Source: Theocolax elegans (taxonomy: Eukaryota > Arthropoda > Insecta > Hymenoptera > Cerocephalidae). From it: a DNA stretch of 64,000 nt. Of the stretch, positions 1 through 10,383 are shown one piece after another. The notes below the pieces were generated by a model. It was not told the DNA's origin, made no database searches, and worked only from the letters and a program-made list of their open reading frames with translations. Each line of letters begins with the position of its first letter. Position 1 is the first letter of the stretch. The translations under genes and the position numbers were made by a program. The stretch spans positions 47,141,973 to 47,205,972 of the forward strand of contig CM047426.1 of the NCBI GenBank assembly GCA_026168455.1, read 5' to 3'.

Positions 1-334
1 CTATTCCTCACGACTCAGTAAGGCGGACTGTATTTATACCAGCCACTTTAAATACCTCACAGGATGAGTGCTTGAAAGAAGACCAAGACAAGTTAAGTCA
101 ATATAAAAATTTTAATTGTTTGTAGTATAAAATTAAAAGAAATAAAAGAAAAGAAAATTTATTGTATTTCGCCCTGAGTATGCCTGGTGGGCTCATCAGT
201 AGAGTCCAGGCATCTCGTCTCTAGATACAGATGAATGATAGAATATAAAAATTTTTGAAAAACAGCTCTATTCCGACGAGGAAGACATGGGGTATATATG
301 CCCTACCGATAGCAAACATTAGTAAGTGCCACAT
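1..334. other. anonymous AT-rich flank
   Basis: No coding region is supported. The first about 60 bases match the tail of the 268-bp tandem unit found further right (starting ctattcctcacgactcag), so this stretch probably begins inside an older copy of that repeat. The rest is unassigned. Confidence 0.5.
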
Positions 335-871
335 ATTAAACAGGTAGCCCCCTAACGCACTTACATAGAACTAATGTCTTAAACGTCAGAATATTGCTAT
401 ATAAAGTATTTTGTAATCCAATGCCATATAATTTTAAAATATAAATTTTTCCTACTATTGGAAAAATTTATGACTCTATTGCTTGTTTACACTTCAGTTA
501 TAGGATAAATGAATTTATTGATCTCTACAAGCCAAAGACTATTCCTCACGACTCAGTAAGACAAACTGTATTTATACCAGCCACTTTAAATACCTCACAG
601 ACATTAAACAGGTAGCCCCCTAACGCACTTACATAGAACTAATGTCTTAAACGTCAGAATATTGCTATATAAAGTATTTTGTAATCCAATGCCATATAAT
701 TTTAAAATATAAATTTTTCCTACTATTGGAAAAATTTATGACTCTATTGCTTGTTTACACTTCAAGTTATAGGATAAATGAATTTATTGATCTCTACAAG
801 CCAAAGACTATTCCTCACGACTCAGTAAGACAAACTGTATTTATACCAGCCACTTTAAATACCTCACAGGA
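335..871. repeat. 268-bp tandem duplication
   Basis: Two nearly identical units of 268-269 bases lie head to tail (about 335-602 and 603-871). The start word attaaacaggtagccccc recurs at 335 and 603, and the end word ctattcctcacgactcag at 539 and 808. A one-base indel (cttcagttat versus cttcaagttat) separates the copies. The tail also occurs at position 1. The sequence is non-coding and I do not recognise the family. It lies just outside the LTR retroelement. Confidence 0.9.
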
Positions 872-1216
872 TGAGTGTATTTTGTACTTTTAGAGTAATA
901 AAACTTTCTTCTTAAATAAATAAATTTTTGTATTAATTTTAAAGAACTATTTATATCATTTTAGTGGCATATAAATAAAAACCTGATTCATCCATTTCTC
1001 CCGTAATTCGTAATTTGCACCCTCTTTCAAAATTTGCGTTTTAATCCATAATTATATCCAATTTATTTTTCCCTTTACTTACAGAGCCCATATATTTATT
1101 TTGATTATTATAAACAAATTCATTCCTTAAATAACCTTCTGTTTCTAATAAATGCATACTTGTTTATTTAAAATATTGTTATATATAAATTTACATAATC
1201 TACTAACTTATATATC
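872..1216. other. AT-rich spacer, no gene seen
   Basis: The second tandem unit is followed by AT-rich sequence with an aataaa motif near 897. No ORF or RNA gene is recognisable. The stretch ends in TATC (1213-1216), the left target duplication of the LTR retroelement. Confidence 0.5.
1213..1216. repeat. target-site duplication, left copy (TATC)
   Basis: TATC directly precedes the TG of the 5' LTR and is repeated directly after the CA of the 3' LTR at 17533-17536. Four bases is the usual duplication length for Gypsy/errantivirus integrases. Confidence 0.8.
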
Positions 1217-1778
1217 TGACGCGTCCAGACGAAAATTATATTATTATTTTTCGTAAAAAAGCACTGCGTAGTTTAGAATAAAATTGTGGCGTAGAAGAAA
1301 AACGAAATAAGGTTGATACAGAATAATTCTAAGTAAATGCAGTAATATACAATATAATTTATAGAACTAAGGGACAGATTAATTTACGAGTGTTTTAAAC
1401 GAAAAAGAGGTTGATAAGTAGAGTTGAAGAGATTATTCTTCGAAACGAAGGGTTGCGCAAGAGTTTTTTTGTACTGCACTATAAAATCAATGCTCGGAGA
1501 AGAACAGGCGATGGGAAACATGGACTAGAAAATTGGAGCATTAGAAGGAACTAATAAATTAAGCCGTTCTTTGGATAATGTCGCAGTAATAAAAGGGGGA
1601 CAGCAAATTCTCCGAATTAACTACGAAGCGATACAGAAGATGCATTGGATTCGATAATTTTTAATCACGCGCATCTAACGGTCCAATTGGGTGCAAGCAC
1701 AGAAAAATCGAGAACTATATATGCAATTTCCATCTAAAGCAAAGCGTAAGACAAGGACAGATGCATAGATTTTTAGGG

Positions 1779-1786
1779 TATATAAA
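1779..1786 (+). promoter_or_regulatory. LTR TATA box (5' copy)
   Basis: TATATAAA followed by gaggacccagaacagacac. The same box is conserved at 15377-15384 in the other LTR, which marks the probable U3/R start. The transcription start itself is inferred. Confidence 0.55.
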
Positions 1787-2133
1787 GAGGACCCAGAACA
1801 GACACAGCCACTCCTAATTTTTCGTCTAAAGCTTTCGTAAGGCGAAGCTCCGCCAGTCAACTCTTTGATTTTTATCCGACGGCGTGGCTCTGCTACTTGG
1901 ACTTTAAAGAAATACGCATTCAAAATCAAGAGAGATCTTGTATTCGGGGATCGAGTCGCATCGTTGACATCTACGAGTTATAGTCAAGGAACTCCGACTT
2001 CGACATCTGGCAATCATCGAACTCCGAAAGCACACGTATCCAACGTCGACGCCCGCAGGATTAGCAGGACATTATCAAGCCATTTGACACCGCAATCCAC
2101 GTTCGAGGCGGACCTTCGTTCCTCACCGCATAT

Positions 2134-2171
<38 letters not shown>

Positions 2172-3828
2172 GGGTGGTTCTCTGTGACATCGAAGATGAA
2201 AAAAATAAATATTGCTATAACTGTGGGAATATGTTTTAGAGGTATCCAGTAGTTCTCCTGAATTTTTTCAGATTTTTTCTGGGACATTATTTTAAGTTAC
2301 AGAGAGTCAAAGTTGACATTTTAGCACTTTTTTGCATTATATGCCCATTTTCATGAATTTTGAGCTCCCAGGGGATGCATTTTTCACTAAAAACATAAGT
2401 ATGACTTTTTTTGTAAAATTTTCCGAACTTTTCATTAAAAATACTTTTAAAGACATAAATGTATGCTGTCACACTCTTGTAAGCCATTTAAACATTAAAT
2501 AGTGAAAATCAGCAATTCTGCTCCGGACCCTGGTAACCTAATACTGTCTAAAAGATGTCTTTTTATAGTCAGAAACTGCCTAAAAATTTCCAGAGTGGGT
2601 CTAAATCATGAAGATCACTTATGGTCAAAATATCCGGGAAAAGTGCCCGAAATATTAATAGAAATGTATATTTGTTGCCTTATAACGATGAATCTAGTAG
2701 CATGATCATTGCAAAAAAATTTGTGCACTTACCTTGGAGTGGTAGAAAAGTATCTTCACTTGTTTCAGTATCCATCTAATCCCCTGTAAGCTGCTAAAAA
2801 TACAAATATTATTATACAAATGTAAAAAATTAATTTTTAAACATTTATAATGCTGAATTTTTAGTTTTACATCCCTTACAAGAATTATAATACTAATCTG
2901 AAGGATTACTATAAATATATAAACATCATTATTACAATAACTGAATATACGTATTTAATACAAAAGATATATAAATAAATCGGATATATAATTATAATGA
3001 ATAATATGATAACGTGACAGTGACAAGTTTGTGAAATCTAAACAATGTATTGCTGAATATTAATAATAATAATAATGTTGATACTTTTATAGTAATCCTT
3101 CAGATTAGTATTATAATTCTTGTAAGGAATGTAAAACTAAAAATCCAGCATTATAAATGTTTAAAAAATAATTTTTTATAATTTTATAATAATATTTGTA
3201 TTTTTAGCAGCTTACAGGGGATTAGATGGATACTGAAACAAGTGAAGATACTTTTCTACCACTCCAAGGTAAGTGCACAAATTTTTTTGCAATGATCATG
3301 CTACTAGATTCATCGTTATAAGGCAACAAATATACATTTCTATTAATATTTCGGGCACTTTTCCCGGATATTTTGACCATAAGTCATCTTAATGATTTAG
3401 ACCCACTCTGGAAATTTTTAGGCAGTTTCTGACTATAAAAAGACATCTTTTAGACAGTATTAGGTTACCAGAGTCCGGAGCAGAATTGCTGATTTTCACT
3501 ATTTAATGTTTAAATGGCTTACAAGAGTGTGACAGCATACATTTATGTCTTTAAAAGTATTTTTAATGAAAAGTTCGGAAAATTTTACAAAAAAAGTCAT
3601 ACTTATGATTTTAGTGAAAAATGCATCCCCTGGGAGCTAAAAATTCATGAAAATGGGCATATAATGCAAAAAGTGCTAAAATGTCAACTTTGACTCTCTG
3701 TAACTTAAAATAATGGCCCAGAAAAAATCTGAAAAAATTCAGGAGAACTACTGGATACCTCTAAAACATATTCCCATAGTTATAGCAATATTTATTTTTT
3801 TCATCTTCGATGTCACAGAGAACCACCC
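2172..3828. mobile_element. foldback (long inverted repeat) element in the 5' LTR
   Basis: The segment starts gggtggttctctgtgacatc and ends with its reverse complement. Arms of about 744 bases (2172-2915 and 3086-3828) are nearly perfect inverted copies around a loop of about 170 bases. It sits inside a TA microsatellite, so the duplicated target is probably TA, but the exact ends cannot be fixed. The 3' LTR has the empty site. No transposase is encoded, and ORFs in the arms are mirror images of each other. It is best called a non-autonomous TIR/MITE-like element. Confidence 0.9.
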
Positions 3829-4646
3829 ATATATATATATATATATACACACTTATATATTTATATATATCTATATATTTGGGTACTTAAGATATATTCT
3901 TTTCGGCTATCTATACGCTTGCATTATTCGTAAAGGCAAACCTGATATTTTATGTTATTTCAATTACTGAACCAACTGTTTTCTCTTACAACAATTATTA
4001 TTTGATACTGCAATTTATTTATAATAATTATTCTTTGCATTGCATTTTATTTGCAATATTTACGGTTTAAATTGCAATTTATTAACAATAATTCATGTTT
4101 TCAACAACAGTTTTTAATTTAATCTGCATTTATTTATAATAATTCTTATTTTGATTATTAATTATTAATGTTTATAAAAAAATAACCTTGTGTATATTTC
4201 ATTCTATAATTTGTTGACGTGTTCGCAGTACAATTGTTTATTTAATCAAATTTAAAATTGTTATTTGACTTAAATAATTTTATGCAATTGTTAATAAAAT
4301 AGTGTAATTTTATGTGTTTTTGTCCATTAAAAAGCTGTAAGAATTTAGTTACACGTGTTCAATTAAAGGAAAGCAGCATATTATGATGTTAACAAATTTA
4401 AATAAATAATGCACGATTAATACGAAATAAAACATATATAATTTTATTTATCCCACATTATATCCTACATCTCTACTCTCAAAATAACTTCGCTCGCTAC
4501 TCCCGGAGACGTAAGGCTACTCCTACTCAAACAAGAGCGAAAGGAACGCGAATGGTTTATTAACCAGTTGCGTTCTTGTAACATTTTTTATGGTAATTGG
4601 TACAAGTCTGGACGTGACAGATTGTATTAATAATTATAATAAAATT

Positions 4647-4664
4647 TGGTGCATCGGCCGGGAA
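4647..4664 (+). promoter_or_regulatory. primer-binding site, tRNA-Gly
   Basis: TGGTGCATCGGCCGGGAA is the exact complement of an 18-nt tRNA 3' end including CCA. The acceptor and T-stem bases match the conserved animal tRNA-Gly (GCC) 3' end. It lies 27 bases after the LTR end, further than in many Gypsy elements. Confidence 0.8.
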
Positions 4665-4707
4665 ACTCACATTTTTGAGAGAAAAAAAAAGGGATTAAAG
4701 GAATAAT

Positions 4708-6886
4708 GTGTTTAGAAATAAAATGTCAGGTTCGCCTAAAAATACTGATTTTTATGTAAATAAACAAAGAAACACGAGTTTAGAATTTTTTATGAATGAT
4801 ACGTTATTAAATTTATACAAAGAAAAAGTTCAGACTCTCGATACTCTCGATTTAACTAAGACTCCTAGGGAAACAGTGCAAAATTTGACAAAAGAAATAA
4901 ATTATTTAAAGGATAGACTAGAAAAAAGTACATCAAATATTTCATTATCTATAAAAATACCTCGCGATTTTGAATATAGAGACCCTTTTTTCCAACCGAT
5001 CTTTTATTTCCGAAGTTAGTGAAGACGAGCAAGAAGACACAATAATTACTCCCACGCGCGTAAAACATTTTAGTTTACAATCCGCTGTTTTGAAATACGA
5101 GGAACAAAAAGAACCTATCGCGAATAATCCTATGAATGTTAGTACGCCAGCCTCAATTGATCGTCCATATGAACCATTATTTTAACACCGGATAACGTTA
5201 TAAGTTCGGTAAGAAAACGGCTCGCGACAGAAGTGAAAAAAGAGTTGTTAGATTCTTATCTCGAGGAACCTACAATCATAGAAAGTTTACAAGAAAGTGT
5301 AAAAAAAGGGACAACTTTTCAAGGTATCATAAATAAGATTAAAGGCGCGTTAAATATTTGTTCCGCACCGATCGAAAAAGAGACTGAGGAAGCAAAGGCA
5401 TTAGTGACAGACACGGCGAAAGTACTCGACGAAAAACTAATTCAAGGCGCGACAGATTTTACAATTCCCTTCGATAATCGATTAATTAAAAGATCACCCG
5501 AACAAGCAAACTCTTCTAAGATTAAAGACGAATTATTTAATAAAATTAATTTAGACGAATTAATAACAAACATCGGAACAAAACCAAAAAAATTAGATAG
5601 GAGTGAAGTTAAAAAACAGAGAAATAATAAAACCATGACGTCTCAAATTCGAGGTTTATCGCTAAAGAACGCTTTAGATTTAATACCGCGGTTTAACGGT
5701 CATAATATAAATTTATCGCAATTTTTGGACGGATGTAATGAAGCAAAAAAAATTTTACCGTCGGAGTATGAGAAAGAATTAACGAAACTTATTCGAATGC
5801 GTTTATATGGGGAAGCTTTAACTTGTGCGAGCGGAGAAAATTTTAATTCTATCAAAGAGATATCCGATTTTTTCGAAAACACCTTCGGATCAATAAAAAC
5901 ATTACGAGTGGACGGGAGACCTTGCTAAATTAAAACAGAAAAACAATGAGACAGTCGTTGCTTATTTCAATCGGTTACAAGAAATAAAAAATGAAATAGT
6001 CAAAGCGGCCGACAGAGAGGGTCGAGTTGCGTTAGCAGATCATTTCATGCTTGAACTAAGGTGAGATTGTTTAAAATTCTTTTTAAAAGGGCTTCGTTGG
6101 GAAATTCGTGCGCGTTTAGGGACTTTAATTTCTATAAAACAAGCTCGTGAACAAGCGCTCGAGGTGGAGCGCGAGTTCGCTTGTAGCGTCTTGGACGAGG
6201 AGACGCCGAGCCGAGAAGAGGCTCGTTCTCGTTCAACTCGAGAAACGCGTAAAGTAAACTATATTTCGAATAACTCTCCGATCGTATGTCAATATTGTTC
6301 TAAAACTGGTTATGGAGCCATAAATTGTTTCAAATTAGCACGAAGTTTTGCGGAAAGATTTGCCGATAATAACAACCGACGCAATCCCATAAACAGTTCT
6401 TATAGCCCACAAAGTCACTCGGATAACGGTCGTAATTATAATAGGCCAAATTTATAATTTGGTGGTTGGAGCGAGTATCAAAATCAGACGAAATTTTTAC
6501 CAAATAGAGATAGAGATAAAAATGATTCCTTTGTTCGTTATAATAATAATAAATATTCATCGCAGCAATTTAACAAAGAAGATCGGGGAAATAATTCCGA
6601 GACTCGCGGTGTGCGCGAGCCGGTTAATCCAACTTCCCAAGAATCGCGATATATTAATAACGAATCGAATAACAATATAAGATCACCAGTTACTTGTTTC
6701 CATTGCGGAAAACCCGGCCACATAAAGCGCGAGTGTTATAAGTTACAAAGAGAAATAAGAGAAGGAAATCAAAATCAGGGAAACACCGATACTCTCTCTC
6801 TGAGGAGGGTCGAGAAAGAGGCTACGAATCAAATTCCCTCTACATCGAGTGCGGAAACCCGCTCAAACGTCCCCTCCGCACCATGA
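4708..6886 (+). pseudogene. gag: gag pseudogene
   Basis: This is the structural capsid/nucleocapsid polyprotein of the retroelement. Open segments in different frames cover 4708-5019, 4970-5185, 5233-5928, about 5930-6457 and about 6455-6886, so at least four frameshifts plus an in-frame TGA at 6062 break it. The middle part (RFNGHNINLSQFLDGC, then a helical region) resembles Gypsy capsid. The C-terminal part carries two zinc knuckles. The first, CQYC...NC near 6285-6330, has Tyr where the CCHC His should be. The second, CFHCGKPGHIKREC near 6694-6738, is a perfect CX2CX4HX4C. The stop at 6884-6886 overlaps the protease ATG as ATGA, which implies expression of pol by -1 frameshift or reinitiation. 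It cannot make a full protein. Confidence 0.85.
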
Positions 6887-7179
6887 AAATAAATTTAAGC
6901 CAACAAAGTTCAGCCCCGGTCGTAATCTTCGATACCGGTCAGTTAAGACGTCCGTTAAAATTCTTGCTAGATACAGGAGCATCGGTAAGTCTAATTAAAG
7001 AGTCAGAGGTAGACTCTCGCGTGAAAATTGACGAAAATGATATTATATGGTTAAAAGGCATAACCGACCACTCATTAACTACTCGTGGTAAAATTAGAAT
7101 AGATTTCGAAGGATCTCCCGTGGAACTCAATTTAGTACATGATTCGTTCCCTAGACAACGGATTAATCCTCCCTTTTGA
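6883..7179 (+). pseudogene. pro: retroelement aspartic protease, 3' broken
   Basis: The open frame starts at the ATG overlapping the gag stop. It holds the retropepsin active-site block FLLDTGASVSLIKE (residues about 27-40), followed by a flap-like region and the strand VELNLVHDSFP. The active-site Asp-Thr-Gly is intact. After residue about 90 the frame shifts; reading continues in the frame opening at 7139. The usual GILG-type block that ends such proteases is not seen, so a small deletion may accompany the frameshift. It would process Gag-Pol in an intact element. Confidence 0.8.
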
Positions 7180-7852
7180 AAATGCAAATAATATGCAAAC
7201 GGATGAATCGATTTATATAATGGAGGATATCGAAAATAATGACCGAAAATCAATACGATATATGCCAAAACCAAGGGAAAACAATGATATTACGAACATA
7301 AAAAATTCAAGATTTCATAATTATACCGATAGTGACTGAGAAACGTCAAATGATTTTCAATTACACGAAAATGATGAAACGTTTATAATATTTGACACAA
7401 ACGAATCGTATGAAATCTACGAGCAAGAACAAAGAAATGAAAGAAATCAAAATGGCACCGACAAAAACCTATACCATCACTGTGAAAAAGAACAAGAGTT
7501 ATATGACGATTATAAAAATGACTAAATACAAGTACATCAGATCGACGAGGAGTCAGATCTAAAGAATAATACATGTAAAGCAAGTGAAAATTGTTATGGA
7601 TTAATGAAGGCAGAACGATTACAAATATATAATGAAAAAGCGCAGCCACGGGTATGTGATGTGACTGAGCCACGTATTAAAGAAAAATTTGATGAAATTA
7701 CTGAAAATTATGGTATTATTGAAGCACCATTGTTCAATAGGATGGCTGAGAGTCTATCCTGTACTAATTATGAAAACGAAGTTGACCTGAAGTATGATAT
7801 TGAAAATGAAATAAAAAATGAAGAAAATTTATTGGATAAGACAAAAAAAATG
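7139..7852 (+). pseudogene. pol linker between protease and lost RT
   Basis: One frame continues through 7139-7918 with in-frame stops at 7337 (TGA) and 7523 (TAA). The translation is acidic, rich in Asn/Glu, with no recognised fold. Gypsy elements often have such a spacer between protease and reverse transcriptase. Homology stops around 7850, where unrelated sequence begins; no RT motif (such as YxDD) occurs anywhere before the integrase remnant. I infer it is the pre-RT linker. Confidence 0.55.
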
Positions 7853-8106
7853 CGCTACCTGAACACTGGTGCACAGGACTCCCTTCGGGGAGGTCCTCGT
7901 TTCTCTTCGATATGTTAAGTGGAGGGTTGTGCGATGTTACGTGCGATATTGATGGAGAGTTGTGATTCACCCAATATGTTAAATTAATATCTCTGCGCCA
8001 TTTTTTATTGCCTTGAAAAGAGACGGCTTAAAAAACGTCCGAAACGTCGGCAGTTAATAAAAATTGAGTTCGTGGAGATCAATTTGAGTCTTATTTTTTA
8101 TTAATA
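7853..8106. other. foreign segment at the pol deletion junction
   Basis: About 250 bases separate the pre-RT linker from the middle of integrase and resemble neither. The segment contains cgtccgaaacgtcggc at about 8036-8051, which shares the GAAACGTCG word with the Penelope-type motifs at 50709 and 58192. RT, RNase H and the N-terminal integrase domain, about 2 kb or more, should lie here and are absent. Either a deletion was filled by, or an insertion was followed by, this piece. Confidence 0.45.
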
Positions 8107-8852
8107 TAATAACCATTCAATGCAACCTTTCAAAATACTGTATGGCGATACCCATACCAGACGTGACCGCGGCAACGATCGCCGAAGCGTTAGTTCGTCG
8201 ACACTTTTCAATTTTTAGCGCCCCATTGTTAATTATCTCCGAATAAGGTACCTCATTTCCTGATGTAGTCTGATGAGAGAAGTAGCGAAAATTTTTAAGA
8301 TTAAACAAGTTAAAACCACGGCTTATCACCCTCAGTCCAACTCCGTTGAGCGTTTTCATAGCAGCTTAGCAGATTATTTAAAAACAATGATAGAAAGAAA
8401 TGACGCATGGGATGAGTTATGCGAATTAGCCGCGTTTTCGTATAATAAGGTCGGTACATGAGGGTTATCTCTACACACCTTTTGAAATTGTTTTTGCACG
8501 AAAAGCGCGACTACCATCAAACGAACCTTTAGACCCACGAGAACGAGTTCCAACGTATGATGATTACGTTATAAATTTACGACAACGTTTAAACGAAATA
8601 CAGGGAATCGCGCGAGAAAAATTAATAGCCTCTAAACATAGGTCGAAATTCTATTACGACAGGAAAGCCAATCATCAAGAATTTCAGGCAGGGGATAATG
8701 TCTGGTTATTAAAAGGCGATCAATATACTGGACCACATCGGATTTTAGAAATAGTTAATAACAAGGGAAATGTAAAAATAGAGCTAGCTCATAATAAAAC
8801 GAAAATAGCACATGTTAATAGGTTAAGATATTCATATATGGAGCCTTTGTAG
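8107..8852 (+). pseudogene. int: integrase 3' half, broken
   Basis: The segment begins inside the catalytic core. The HHCC zinc domain and first catalytic Asp are missing. The second catalytic region reads SE-stop-GTSF, so the usual Asp is Glu and is followed by a stop. The third block (AYHPQSN-VERFHSSL, near 8318-8365) keeps the catalytic Glu. Frameshifts occur near 8265 and 8456. The C-terminal part (YTPFEIVFARK, then FYYDRKA, GDNVWLLKGDQYTGP and HVNRLR) is typical of Gypsy integrases and ends at the TAG at 8850-8852. No active integrase can be made. Confidence 0.88.
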
Positions 8853-8904
8853 TGCCTAAACATATGTATATAATAGCCCCAATGCGCTTATGAATATGTA
8901 TACG

Positions 8905-8949
<45 letters not shown>

Positions 8950-9375
8950 TACAGTTCTAAGAGGATGTCAATAAAATAATATTTATTATCTTTTAATCAC
9001 AATTGGAATACATTCTACTGAAAACAAAATTATTTCAATTTATCTGACTTTATACTAAATTAACGACGAAAATAAAACTATAAGGCAATAATATTTTTAA
9101 TTATACAGAAAAATCATTACAAAAAAAGCATATAGTCATTTAAATTAAATAAATACGCGATTATTAAATTGGACACGAATAAGGCAAATTCTCTTTACTC
9201 TTCTCGCCTAAGATAACAATGATGTTAATGTACAAAGGAAAGTAAGGAAAAGGTTTAAATTTTTCAATGTCAGTTGAGCTTAGTCAAATTTAAATTTATC
9301 TGCTATAAAAAAATGATTTACAATAATATAGAATCATTTGAGTCGAATACATCACTAAACCTAAAAGCTATATAC
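8853..9375. other. non-coding spacer after pol
   Basis: AT-rich sequence with a (TA)n run at about 8908-8943. No ORF or RNA gene is recognisable. It lies inside the retroelement between pol and the accessory region and could hold the intron of a spliced accessory mRNA. Confidence 0.4.
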
Positions 9376-9532
9376 TATCCTTCCTAAGGAGTGCTTAATT
9401 GCACCCTTTCCTCCTCGATGCGGTAAAAGCTCCAGCAACACCGTCACTTATCCTTCCTAAGGAGTGCATAATTGCACCCTTTCCTCCTCGTTGCGGTAAA
9501 AGCTCCAGCAACACCGTCACTTATCCTTCCTA
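9376..9532 (+). repeat. 73-bp tandem repeat inside the retroelement
   Basis: The word tatccttcctaaggagtgc starts at 9376 and 9449, and a partial third unit starts at 9522, giving a period of exactly 73. The units are GC-richer than their surroundings (gcaccctttcctcctcg). Short tandem repeats between pol and env in some errantiviruses bind host factors; such a role here is only a guess. Confidence 0.9.
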
Positions 9533-9610
9533 CATACCACTCAAAATGTAAACCTATATAAATAATTACAACTGAACTCACCTTGACTCTAGTAATTCTG
9601 TTAATTAGTC

Positions 9611-9624
9611 ATACTTTCTTACAG
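9611..9624 (+). promoter_or_regulatory. candidate splice acceptor before the accessory ORFs
   Basis: atactttcttacag is a pyrimidine tract ending in AG, 70 bases upstream of the small ORF at 9694. Envelope genes of errantiviruses are expressed from spliced RNA, so an acceptor is expected in this region. A donor-like cag/gtataa follows at about 9631-9639. Confidence 0.35.
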
Positions 9625-9693
9625 GACTCGCAGGTATAAATAAATAAGGAGAGTTTGGCATACTAGAAACAAAAAAATCTAAGACTGGACTCA

Positions 9694-9990
9694 ATGGACA
9701 TGGGAGATTCTGTACAACATAATAACGATTGCAAAGAAACGAGAAGAGGCGGAAAGAAAAAGATTTGATCAAAACTAATTATTGAAAAGAGAACTTTATT
9801 AAAAAAATTAAGTAAAGTAAACTCGCAGATAGCTTCCATACACATGTCGGTTAAAGACATGGACTCGAATTTAAAGTATAAAGAAATTTCCGATATTGAT
9901 TTTAACGAACAAATGTAGCAGAAATTTGATAAATTAATTAATTTCGCGGAAAAAGTTCAAAATTTATCTATTAATAAAAACTACAATTAA
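9694..9990 (+). pseudogene. small coiled-coil accessory ORF, two stops
   Basis: A 99-codon frame runs from ATG 9694 to TAA 9988-9990, interrupted only by TGA at 9766 and TAG at 9916. The translation is charged and helical, with a basic stretch (KETRRGGKKK) near residue 20 and a leucine/isoleucine-spaced part (KRTLLKKLSKVNSQIASI) that could form a coiled coil. I recognise no family. Its place between pol and the envelope genes suggests an accessory gene of the element. An uninterrupted reading has not been observed, so this is an inference from one decayed copy. Confidence 0.4.
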
Positions 9991-10383
9991 AACCTTTTTG
10001 AGATAATAAGGGAGATTTTAAATAAATAATATTCGCAAGTTTGTATAGTATTGATAGAAAATACAGCAAACAAAAAGATGTATAAATAACATAAATCTAC
10101 AATTGATACTTTAAGCCTTGTACAATTGTTTAATCACTAGTTGGAACAAATTAAAATAAAATAAAAAAAATAAGAGAGAAAAATGAATGTGTGCCCATTG
10201 GTTCGAGTATGGTATAAAGTTTAATTTGTACATGATATATGTATGAGTATTGTGCGTATACACATAGCTCAAAAAACTATAGTAAGAGAAAATAAACGAT
10301 GAAAACTGTTCAATTCATAGACTCAATCCTTTAATTAATATCAACCACGGATAAGCAAAGAAATTTCTGTAGGCTGCCTAAAG

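Larger units (their letters stand above)
1217..4619 (+). repeat. 5' LTR (interrupted by a foldback element)
   Basis: This aligns over its length with 14775-17532. It is about 3.4 kb here, or about 1.7 kb after removing the 2172-3828 insertion. It contains a TATA box and a CA/TA microsatellite at about 2131-2170 where the foldback inserted. It ends ...tctggacgtgaca at 4619. It lacks about 45 bases present in the 3' LTR near 14996-15040 and shows scattered substitutions, so the insertion is not recent. Confidence 0.9.

Noticed and set aside
2287..3970. Small ORFs in the foldback arms
   Set aside because: The same peptides appear mirrored in both arms of a non-coding inverted repeat.
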